This document shows, piece after piece, positions 57,262-64,000 of a DNA stretch of 64,000 bases. Both the position numbers and the translations under genes were made by a program. The DNA is from DAOPZC01 sp035353175 (GTDB lineage Bacteria; Verrucomicrobiota; Kiritimatiellia; RFP12; UBA1067), in contig DAOPZC010000017.1 of assembly GCA_035353175.1 (NCBI GenBank), positions 7,210 to 71,209 on the forward strand, written 5' to 3'. Within the stretch, counting starts at the first letter, position 1. Each line of letters starts with the position of its first letter. The notes under the pieces are model-generated. The model searched no databases, was not told where the DNA came from, and was given only the letters and a program-made list of their open reading frames with translations.

Positions 57262-58353
57262 TTACGGAACGGAGATAATCTGACCGGCCCGGATACGGCC
57301 GTCAGGATCGATCCGGGTCCGGTTCGCGTCACGGATCTTCCTCCACTTCGTGGAGTCGCCGTAGAACTTCTCGGCCACGCGGAACAGCGTGTCGCCGGGC
57401 TGCACGACATAGGTCCGCATTTCGCCGGCCGTTTTGCTCGGCTTTTCTTTTTTGTCGCCTTTGCCGAACAGCGACAGCGAATTCAAAACCGACTTGTCGG
57501 GCTTGTCGGACGGTTTGTCGGGCGGCGGGATTGCGGCGGCCTCGGAGTCTCCCGCAAGATGCGTCTGCACCTTTTGGAGCATCGTCTCTGTCGACGGCAC
57601 ATCGACCAAGGGTTTGCGCGTTTCCGTCTTGCCGCCGCCCTCGGAAATGGCCGAAGCCTCATCCCGCAGGGCGCGAAACGCCTTCGAGTCGGGCTTTGCC
57701 GCCTTCTCGCCCTCGGCCGATTGCACGGCGGCCTCCACCCGTTTCAGCAACGACTCGGACGGCGCGGACGCCTCTTCGCTGACGCGCATCTTGGAGAGAA
57801 TCTGGCGGAGCCTTTCGTTGTCGCCCTTGAGCCGCGCCAGCTCGGCTTCCGCCGTCGCCTTGCCTTCGTTCAGCACTGATTTTTCACCCTCGAGCGTCGT
57901 GATGATGCGGTTCAGCCGCTCGTTCTCCTTCAGCAGATGCGCCTGGGAGATACCTTGCACAGAATCGCCCACTTTGCGCAAAATTTGCGGCGCGAGCAAC
58001 TGCTCGGCGATCCGGATACGCTCTTGCGCCAGCGTGCTTTTTTCCGCGTCCGGACGCAGATACAGGTATTGCTTGTAGTGGTAAATCGCGCCCACGTAAT
58101 CTTCCGCATGGTCCTGCAGAAGCGTCGCGAGCTGAAAATGCGCGGAAAACGAGTGCGGCTCTTCAATCAGCACCTTGTTGAACAGGCGGATGGCCTCTTT
58201 GATGTCACCGGACTGCTCCGCCGCGAAGGCCTTGCGATACAGCGCCGACCCGCGCTCGTTATTTTCGCTCTTCGCGATGTCGGACTCGCCGCCGCAGCCT
58301 GACACCAAAACGGCAAGACAAACGGCAAAAAGAATTGAATCTACTCGAACCAT
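57262..58353 (-). CDS. Lipoprotein with TPR, coiled coil and LysM domain
   Basis: 363 residues. Lipobox LVSGC at about 16-20. A TPR-like pair (about 40-95: GDIKEAIRLFNKVLIEEPHSFSAHFQLATLLQD), a coiled coil (about 140-190: LLKENERLNRIITTLEGEKSVLNEGK), a charged low-complexity linker, and a C-terminal LysM (about 315-363: TYVVQPGDTLFRVAEKFYGDSTKWRKIRDANRTRIDPDGRIRAGQIISVP). Likely bridges peptidoglycan and the outer membrane. First gene of the LysM-hemB operon, divergent from the tandem glycosyltransferase. Confidence 0.88.
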   Translation of the reverse strand: MVRVDSILFAVCLAVLVSGCGGESDIAKSENNERGSALYRKAFAAEQSGDIKEAIRLFNKVLIEEPHSFSAHFQLATLLQDHAEDYVGAIYHYKQYLYLRPDAEKSTLAQERIRIAEQLLAPQILRKVGDSVQGISQAHLLKENERLNRIITTLEGEKSVLNEGKATAEAELARLKGDNERLRQILSKMRVSEEASAPSESLLKRVEAAVQSAEGEKAAKPDSKAFRALRDEASAISEGGGKTETRKPLVDVPSTETMLQKVQTHLAGDSEAAAIPPPDKPSDKPDKSVLNSLSLFGKGDKKEKPSKTAGEMRTYVVQPGDTLFRVAEKFYGDSTKWRKIRDANRTRIDPDGRIRAGQIISVP

Positions 58354-58517
58354 GTAACAAACCCCTGAAAATGAAAAGCATTTTCACTCATTTTTCGTTT
58401 GGTTTACACGCTGGGCTCGCTTATCATCTTGGATCGGTTCGACAATCGGTCCAAGAAACCAACGGCACCGTTACGGCCGAAAAAGAATAACGCTCTATTT
58501 TACTTATCTCCTGAAGA
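58354..58517. promoter_or_regulatory. Divergent control region with inverted repeat
   Basis: TCTTGGA (58427-58433) and TCCAAGA (58450-58456) form an inverted repeat spaced by 16 nt, a plausible repressor or activator site between the LysM operon and the glycosyltransferase operon. GAAAATG/CATTTTC (58367-58373 with 58379-58385) is a small hairpin in the LysM gene leader. The -10-like TATTTT at 58496-58501 precedes the glycosyltransferase ATG. Confidence 0.4.
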
Positions 58518-60323
58518 ATGACCACTGAAAACGGCAAAAATCTTTGGTGCTCCGCGCAGGCCTGTCTGGGGAAGTCAGGAGAACTGAGCGTCATTATGCC
58601 CGCCTACGGACTGGAAGCGGTGATCGAGCGCAACATCGCGACCGTCTGTTCGCTTTTGCGCGGCAACATCCCCTTCGAAGTCGTGCCCGTCGACGACGGC
58701 AGCCAGGACCAGACCGCGGCGGCGATCCGCCGCGCCGCGGCCCAAGACCCGGAACACGTGCACCCCGTCTACGTGCAAGTCAACGCCGGCAAGGGCAACG
58801 CCCTCAAACGCGGTTTCGCAGCCTCGCGGGGTTCCCACGTCCTGCTGCTCGACGGCGACCTCGACCTGTCGCCCTCACGAATCACGACCTTTTTCGACAT
58901 CATGGCCGAGAAACGGGCCGCCATCGTCATTGGCTCTAAGCGCCACCCCGCTTCGGTCATCGACTATCCGTGGCACCGCCGCCTGGCCAGCGGCATTTAC
59001 TACGCGCTCGTCCGGCTGCTGGTCGGGCTGCCGGTGTCCGACACCCAGACCGGCATGAAGCTGTTCACGCGCGAGGCGCTTGCCTGGTCCTTCGACCGCA
59101 TGCTGGTCAAGGCATTCGCCTTCGACCTCGAAGTCCTCTCCATCGCCCACGCCAAGGGCTTCGTCGTGGCCGAAGCCCCCATCGAGATGCATTTCGGCGA
59201 GAAGGTCGGATGCCTTTCCTGGCGCAACGTGAAACAGGTGATGAACGACACACTGGCCATCTTCTACCGCCTGCGCGTTCTGCGCTATTACGGCAGCGTC
59301 GAGGTCGCCCCGCCCGCCGAGAAACCGCTGTTCGTTTCTGTGGTGATCGCCTGCCCCGCGCCCAGCCCTTATCTCACCGAATGCCTGGACGCGCTCGCGC
59401 GCCAGACCTATCCCCACTTCGAGGCCATCGTTTTGCCCGATGCACCGTGCGATCTCGGCGCCTACCCGTTCGACCTCCATGTGATTCCGACGGGGAAGAC
59501 GCGTCCCGCCGAAAAGCGCAACGAGGGGATCAGCCGAGCCAAAGGCGAGATCGTCGCCTTTCTGGACGACGATGCCTACCCCGTCCCCAACTGGCTCGAG
59601 CACGCCGTCAAATACTTCACCCTGCCCGACGTCGGCGGCGTGGGCGGCCCCGGCGTGACCCCGCCCGGCGACCCTTTCATGGGACAGGCCGGCGGACGGG
59701 TCTATGCGAATCTCTTCGTGTCCGGCAACTTCAGATACCGCTACATCGGCGACCGCGTACGCGCCACCGTCGACGACTTCCCGAGCTGCAACCTCTTCGC
59801 GCGGACCGACGTGCTCAAGGCCATCAATGGCTACCGCACCGACTTCTGGCCCGGCGAGGACACCATCCTCTGCGCGGACATCGTGCTCGGACAGAAGAAA
59901 CGCATCATGTATGACCCGTGGGTCCAGGTCTTCCATCACCGCCGCCCGCTCTTCGGCCCGCACCTGCGGCAGATCGGACGCTACGCCCTGCACCGCGGCC
60001 ACTTCGCGAAACGTTTTCCGGCCACGTCGCTTCGCCTAAGCTATCTGATTCCCTCCTTTTTCGTGGCGGGACTTGCGGCCGGCGCTTTGGCGGCGTGCCT
60101 CCACCCCTGGATCCGCATCGCCTACCTGACCGCGCTCGCCTGCTACGGCGTGCTGACGCTCCTCTCCACCGCCTCGCTCAGCCCGAAACTCTGGCTGGCG
60201 ACCTGGCTGGGGGTCATCGCGACGCACCTCGTCTACGGCGTCCGGTTTGCGCAAGGACTGCTCTCTCGGCGCATGCCCTGCGAAGTCGCGACGTTCGACC
60301 ATCCCGCCGAAAAGAAGGAGTAA
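58518..60323 (+). CDS. Fused double GT2 glycosyltransferase with membrane segments
   Basis: 601 residues containing two GT-A domains. The first (about 23-240) is dolichyl-phosphate-mannose-synthase-like: LSVIMPAYGLEAVIERNI, PVDDGSQDQT, NAGKGNALKRGF, LLLDGDLDLSP (DXD) and SDTQTGMKLFTREA. The second (about 270-490): VSVVIACPAPSPYLTECLDAL, KRNEGISRAKGEIVAFLDDDAYP, FWPGEDTILCADIVL. Hydrophobic helices follow at about 510-575. The first half is a polyprenyl-phosphate sugar transferase type, the second a chain-extending enzyme type, so one polypeptide may charge and use a lipid carrier. A heparinase-type lyase gene follows by 5 nt. Confidence 0.88.
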   Translation: MTTENGKNLWCSAQACLGKSGELSVIMPAYGLEAVIERNIATVCSLLRGNIPFEVVPVDDGSQDQTAAAIRRAAAQDPEHVHPVYVQVNAGKGNALKRGFAASRGSHVLLLDGDLDLSPSRITTFFDIMAEKRAAIVIGSKRHPASVIDYPWHRRLASGIYYALVRLLVGLPVSDTQTGMKLFTREALAWSFDRMLVKAFAFDLEVLSIAHAKGFVVAEAPIEMHFGEKVGCLSWRNVKQVMNDTLAIFYRLRVLRYYGSVEVAPPAEKPLFVSVVIACPAPSPYLTECLDALARQTYPHFEAIVLPDAPCDLGAYPFDLHVIPTGKTRPAEKRNEGISRAKGEIVAFLDDDAYPVPNWLEHAVKYFTLPDVGGVGGPGVTPPGDPFMGQAGGRVYANLFVSGNFRYRYIGDRVRATVDDFPSCNLFARTDVLKAINGYRTDFWPGEDTILCADIVLGQKKRIMYDPWVQVFHHRRPLFGPHLRQIGRYALHRGHFAKRFPATSLRLSYLIPSFFVAGLAAGALAACLHPWIRIAYLTALACYGVLTLLSTASLSPKLWLATWLGVIATHLVYGVRFAQGLLSRRMPCEVATFDHPAEKKE

Positions 60324-60328
60324 CAGCC

Positions 60329-62221
60329 ATGCGCCTAATCGCCGTGTCCGCCGTTGTCAGCCTGGGGCTCGCCGTCACCCTCCTGCAGGCCGAAGCTTTC
60401 ATCCCCGCAGAAAAGACCGCGCTGCAGACAGTGGCCGATGCGGTCAGGAAAGCCGACAAACGGCACCCATCGCTTTTCGGTGACGCGCAGACCTTTGCCA
60501 CCCTGCGTGAGCAGGCCGGCATCCCCGGGACCGTCAAGCAGGCGAACGACCGGATCATGTTCGACGCCGACCAGATGATGGGGTTCCCGCCCTGCGCGCG
60601 CGAAATGGAAGGACGCCGTCTGCTCGGCGTCTCTCGCCGGGCGTTACACCGCATCTCGACGCTGGCCATGGCCTACCGGCTCTCCGGCAAACCCGCCTAT
60701 CTCGAGCGTTGCGCCTCGGAAATGCGTGCCGTCGCCGCTTTTTCCGACTGGAATCCCTCGCACTTCCTCGACGTCGCCGAGATGACCCTCGCGATGGCCG
60801 TAGGCTACGACTGGCTCTACAACGACATGGACGAGGCCACCCGCAAGGCCGTCGCGGACGCGATCCTCGAAAAAGGTCTGCGCACCTCGCTCAAACATAC
60901 GGGCTGGGTCAAGGCCTCCAACAACTGGGGACAGGTCTGCCACGCCGGCATGCTCGCCGGGGCACTCGCCCTGATGGACCAGCAGGAAGCCCTCGCGGCA
61001 GAAATCACCCACCGCGCCATTACCAACCTGCCGCGCCCGATGCACGCTTTCGCGCCCAAAGGCTGCTATCCCGAAGGCCCCGGCTACTGGTCCTACGGCA
61101 CCGATTTCAACGTGCTCGCGATCGCCCTGCTCGAGGGCGTGCTGAAATCGGACTACGGGTTGACCGCTCTGCCAGGGTTCGCCGCGACCGCCGATTACCT
61201 CGACCTCGTCACCGGCCCCTCAGGCATGACCTTCAACTACGCCGACGGCGGCATGGGCCGCGGCACGGACTGCGCCTCGTGGTGGTTCGCCAAGCGTTTC
61301 GGCCGTCCCGACGTCCTCTCCTATTTCGAACGGGACGCTTTCCGCACATACTGCGATGACCGCTCACGAACTTCGGCAACCCAAAAAGGCAACCGGCTTT
61401 TCGCCTTCACGCTCTTTTGGCTCCAGCCGCTGCCCGCGGACCTCGCCACGAAAGCGCCGCTCGCGTGGTCGTCAGAAGGCCCCGTGCCAATCACGATCCA
61501 GCGCACCTCGTGGGACAACGGCAAGGCCCTCTTCATCGGGCTGAAAGCCGGTTCCCCCTCGGCTCCGCACGGTCACATGGACGCGGGATCGTTCGTCCTC
61601 GATGCGGAGGGCGTGCGCTGGGCCTACGACATCGGCGCAGAAAGTTACCACCGCATCGAATCGCGCAAGATGGACTTGTGGAGTTCCAAGCAGAACGCCG
61701 ATCGCTGGCGCATCTTCCGCCTGAGCAGCCTCAGCCACAACACGCTGGTGATCGACGGCCAGCTCCAGTTCGCGAAAGGCACGGCCAAAGTTCTCTCGTT
61801 CCGCGAAACCCCCGAGTCTGAAGCCGTGCTCGATCTTTCGCCGGTCTACACCAACGCCGCGCAGGTCATCCGCACGGGCACCCTGCTGGCCGACGGCGAA
61901 TACCGCATGACCGATACGCTCAAAGGCCTGCGCCCCGGCTCCGTCGTGCGCTGGGCTATGGCGACGAAGGCGACGCCCGACACGTCGCGCACGGGGCTCC
62001 TCGTGCTGCGCGAAGCGGGCCGGCAGCTGATCCTCAGCGCGCTTCACGATCCTTCCACGGCGTGGAAAACGTACGAGGCCGCCCGTACGGGAAACGAGTG
62101 GGACTCCGAAAATCCGGGCATGAAGCTCGTCGGGTTCGAAGCCGCGGCGCCGTCCTCCGGCGAGTTGACCCTCACGGTGCGCTTCACGCCTGGCAACACC
62201 CTGAAGATCGAGGGGCAATAG
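60329..62221 (+). CDS. Heparinase II/III-type polysaccharide lyase
   Basis: 630 residues from ATG 60329; AAGAAGGAG is upstream and the stop of the glycosyltransferase is 5 nt before. Signal peptide about 1-23 (ending LLQAEAF). An N-terminal alpha/alpha toroid (about 30-350, with YDWLYNDMDEATR, KASNNWGQVCHAGMLAGALA and GCYPEGPGYWSYGTDFNVLAIALLEG) and a C-terminal beta-sandwich opening PHGHMDAGSFVLDAEGVRWAYDIGAESYH, the heparinase II/III signature. Likely Tyr/His catalysis of beta-elimination on uronate polysaccharide. Coupling to a glycosyltransferase could mean turnover of the cell-own glycan rather than feeding. Confidence 0.85.
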   Translation: MRLIAVSAVVSLGLAVTLLQAEAFIPAEKTALQTVADAVRKADKRHPSLFGDAQTFATLREQAGIPGTVKQANDRIMFDADQMMGFPPCAREMEGRRLLGVSRRALHRISTLAMAYRLSGKPAYLERCASEMRAVAAFSDWNPSHFLDVAEMTLAMAVGYDWLYNDMDEATRKAVADAILEKGLRTSLKHTGWVKASNNWGQVCHAGMLAGALALMDQQEALAAEITHRAITNLPRPMHAFAPKGCYPEGPGYWSYGTDFNVLAIALLEGVLKSDYGLTALPGFAATADYLDLVTGPSGMTFNYADGGMGRGTDCASWWFAKRFGRPDVLSYFERDAFRTYCDDRSRTSATQKGNRLFAFTLFWLQPLPADLATKAPLAWSSEGPVPITIQRTSWDNGKALFIGLKAGSPSAPHGHMDAGSFVLDAEGVRWAYDIGAESYHRIESRKMDLWSSKQNADRWRIFRLSSLSHNTLVIDGQLQFAKGTAKVLSFRETPESEAVLDLSPVYTNAAQVIRTGTLLADGEYRMTDTLKGLRPGSVVRWAMATKATPDTSRTGLLVLREAGRQLILSALHDPSTAWKTYEAARTGNEWDSENPGMKLVGFEAAAPSSGELTLTVRFTPGNTLKIEGQ

Positions 62222-62257
62222 TCCCTTTCTGAGCGGGCTGCCGAAACGGATGATCGG

Positions 62258-62295
62258 CAAAAAAAAGACGTCCGCCGTGAAGCGTCCGTCTTTTT
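62258..62295 (+). terminator. Terminator between lyase and rplQ (bidirectional)
   Basis: AAAAAGACG (62262-62270) pairs with CGTCTTTTT (62287-62295): an A-run before and a T-run after the stem. Usable in both directions, between the lyase gene and convergent rplQ. Confidence 0.8.
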
Positions 62296-62319
62296 CGCAT
62301 TTATGCGTTTCGCGGCGCG

Positions 62320-62778
62320 TTACGCCTTCTTGGCCTTGGCCTTCGCCTTTTTCTCTTCAGGCTTCTTCTCTTCTTCGGCGGCCGGCGCGGGTGCCGGCTC
62401 GCTGACAGCCTCAACCTTGGCCGGCAGAACGACCCACTGCAGCAGGCACATTTCCGATCCGTCGCTGCGGCGTTGGCCGAGCTTCAGAATGCGGGTGTAG
62501 CCACCTTTACGGCCGTCCATCGAGGGCACTACGCGATCGAACAACTCCTGCAAAGCAACCGGGCTTTGCAGCCGGGAAGCCGCCAAACGGCGCGCCGCCA
62601 GCGTGCCCTTGCGGGCCAGCGTGACGATCTTCTCGGCGTCCCGACGAGCCTGCTTCGCCTTGGGCAGCGTCGTCTTGATGCTGCTTTGGAGAATCAGGTT
62701 CGTCACCAGGCTGCTCATGAGCGCCTTGCGGTGTGACGTGGACCGTCCGAATTTCTTGACAATTCTGTGATGACGCAT
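62320..62778 (-). CDS. rplQ: 50S ribosomal protein L17
   Basis: 152 residues. MRHHRIVKKFGRSTSHRKALMSSLVTNLI is the L17 start; body ends with GRKGGYTRILKLGQRRSDGSEMCLLQWV. A C-terminal tail of about 35 residues is Ala/Glu/Lys-rich (EEEKKPEEKKAKAKAKKA) and is not in short L17s. Last gene of the alpha operon. Confidence 0.97.
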   Translation of the reverse strand: MRHHRIVKKFGRSTSHRKALMSSLVTNLILQSSIKTTLPKAKQARRDAEKIVTLARKGTLAARRLAASRLQSPVALQELFDRVVPSMDGRKGGYTRILKLGQRRSDGSEMCLLQWVVLPAKVEAVSEPAPAPAAEEEKKPEEKKAKAKAKKA

Positions 62779-62797
62779 GTCTTAAACCTCAAACAGT

Positions 62798-63793
62798 TTA
62801 CTTGTTTCCTTCGAGCAGGTCGGGATCGAACTTATAGCCCAGATAGAGCCCCAACTCGGTCAGCTTATCCTTGATCTCGTTAAGCGACTTCTTGCCGAAG
62901 TTACGATACTTCAACATGTCAGCTTCCGTCTTCATCGCCAGCTCGCCAATGGTCGTGATGTTGGCGTTGTTCAGGCAGTTGGCGGCACGGACGCTCAGTT
63001 CGATCTCGTTCACGCTCATGTTCAGAATACGGCGCAGGCGGTCACGCTCCTCGTCCACCTTCTTCTCCGACTCCTCGAACTCCAGCACTTCCTCGCTGTA
63101 GTCGACGAAGACGTCGAGATGGTGGCGCAACACGGCCGCCGCGGTCTTGACCGCCTCGTCCGGCGAAACGCGTCCATCGGTCCACACATCGAGAATCAGC
63201 TTCTCGTAGTCGGTCCGCTGGCCGACGCGGGTGTTCTCCACAAGGAAGTTCACGCGCGAAACCGGCGAAAAGATGCTGTCGATCGGAATACGTCCGATCT
63301 CCTGCTCATCGGTCTTGTTCCCCTCGGCCGGGCAGAACCCGCGTCCCGTGCGGATCTCAGCCTCCATGGCCAGCGTGCCGTCCACGTCGAGCGTGGCGAT
63401 ATGCTGGGTGGGGTTGAGGACTTCGATCGAATTCTCTTCGGCGAAATCGGCCGCCGTCACAACACAGGGGCCCTTCTTGTTCAACTTGAGCCAAACGGGA
63501 TTCCGGCTGAAACTCTTGAGGAGCACGCGTTTGAGGTTGAGGATGATGTCCGTGACGTCCTCGCTCACGCCGGGCAGCGCGCAAAACTCGTGGTTTGCGC
63601 CGCTGATCCTGATCGAAGTAATCGCGACACCTTCAATCGAAGACAGCAGAACACGGCGAAGAGAGTTGCCGACGGTGCGGGCGTACCCCACCTCAAACGG
63701 CTCCGCGATGAAACGCGAATAAGTTGCCGTTGCGGTGTTCTCTTCCTTCTGCACGCGCCGGGGCATTTCAAAACGACTCAAACGAATCGGCAT
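62798..63793 (-). CDS. rpoA: RNA polymerase alpha subunit
   Basis: 331 residues. N-terminal assembly domain (FIAEPFEVGYARTVGNSLRRVLLSSIEGVAITSIRI), interface motif RVNFLVENTRVGQRTDYEKLILDVWTDGRVSPDEAV, and alpha-CTD (IELSVRAANCLNNANITTIGELAMKTEADMLKYRNFGKKSLNEIKDKL). AAGGACGG precedes the ATG. Between rpsD and rplQ as in most bacteria. Confidence 0.98.
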   Translation of the reverse strand: MPIRLSRFEMPRRVQKEENTATATYSRFIAEPFEVGYARTVGNSLRRVLLSSIEGVAITSIRISGANHEFCALPGVSEDVTDIILNLKRVLLKSFSRNPVWLKLNKKGPCVVTAADFAEENSIEVLNPTQHIATLDVDGTLAMEAEIRTGRGFCPAEGNKTDEQEIGRIPIDSIFSPVSRVNFLVENTRVGQRTDYEKLILDVWTDGRVSPDEAVKTAAAVLRHHLDVFVDYSEEVLEFEESEKKVDEERDRLRRILNMSVNEIELSVRAANCLNNANITTIGELAMKTEADMLKYRNFGKKSLNEIKDKLTELGLYLGYKFDPDLLEGNK

Positions 63794-63854
63794 GTTTCCG
63801 TCCTTTCAGGCCGCGCGCCCCTGTGCGGGGCAGCGGCCGTCAGTACATCTTCGC

Positions 63855-64000
63855 TTAGCGCGAATACAATTCGACAATCGACTGCTCATCCACGACGGGC
63901 GCAATCTGTTCGCGCGTCGGGAGACTCAAAATTTCCGCACGGAAGGCCTTCCGGTCCAGCGAAAGCCACGTGGGCGTCTGCTGGGTGGTGGCGGCCTCGA
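63855..64000 (-). CDS. rpsD: 30S ribosomal protein S4, C-terminal end (5' part off window)
   Basis: 47 C-terminal codons to TAA at 63855. TPTWLSLDRKAFRAEILSLP, then TREQIAPVV and DEQSIVELYSR, is the S4 C-terminus. The gene runs off the right edge. First visible gene of the alpha operon with rpoA and rplQ. Confidence 0.95.
   Translation of the reverse strand, partial: EAATTQQTPTWLSLDRKAFRAEILSLPTREQIAPVVDEQSIVELYSR

Noticed and set aside
58431..58445. tRNA-like GGTTCGA motif
   Set aside because: No acceptor stem or cloverleaf around it; it is part of the inverted repeat region.

Overview
The window is 64 kb of high-GC, densely coding chromosome from a diderm (outer-membrane) bacterium. Several traits point to the PVC superphylum, most likely Kiritimatiellota or a neighbouring lineage: large secreted Calx-beta/Ig-type proteins, a SUMF1/FGE-domain protein, a DUF5060-type glycoside hydrolase, a heparinase II/III-type lyase, RecD2 in place of RecBCD-type RecD, and PAS/GAF sigma-54 activators. 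That placement is inference; no rRNA gene is present. I see no tRNA, insertion sequence, phage or CRISPR array. Genes are tightly packed, and ATGA stop/start overlaps are common (7386, 17439, 20243, 28302, 32819, 48517, 49239).

Layout. 1-2977: the 5' part of a very large secreted protein with two thioredoxin-like CXXC modules, running off the left edge. 3090-7577: a small redox/metal-cofactor cassette made of a DUF5320 protein, a NifX-like protein, a radical SAM enzyme, a sigma-54 PAS activator, a SAM methyltransferase and a 63-residue CX3CX2C protein. 7841-13736: recD2, a 33-residue Lys-rich protein with its own terminator, a secreted glycoside hydrolase and an unknown secreted protein. 13802-18419: a ydbH-ynbE-ydbL locus (intermembrane lipid transfer) led by a TPR protein; ynbE is only 57 codons long. 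18450-21865: methyltransferase, birA, an MBL-fold hydrolase and a SUMF1-domain protein. 22065-30102 (+): pyruvate-dehydrogenase-type E1 alpha/beta, a GT2 glycosyltransferase, an AsmA-like membrane protein, miaB, an RNA m5U methyltransferase and an RRM RNA-binding protein.

30168-33761: ExbB-ExbD-TonB/TolA facing ybgC-trmB-rubredoxin. 33865-45734 (-): purF-gltB-gltD-pyrG-purC followed by a GAF sigma-54 activator, a nitrogen/nucleotide cluster rich in glutamine-dependent enzymes; two of its spacers carry diverged copies of one palindromic element. 46090-52596 (-): an isopropylmalate-dehydrogenase-like enzyme and a TolC-MacA-MacB-type efflux system with overlapping genes. 52709-55133: L-rhamnose isomerase and a class II aldolase. 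55296-58353: two LysM lipoproteins, a tail-anchored small protein and hemB. 58518-62221 (+): a fused double GT2 glycosyltransferase and a heparinase-type lyase. 62320-64000: the end of the ribosomal alpha operon, rpsD (partial)-rpoA-rplQ.

The best candidates for something undescribed are the 3090-7577 cassette, the ydbHL-type locus with its TPR partner, and the leaderless-looking promoters before 10389 and 3916. Functions are assigned from recognisable motifs only; no database search was possible.
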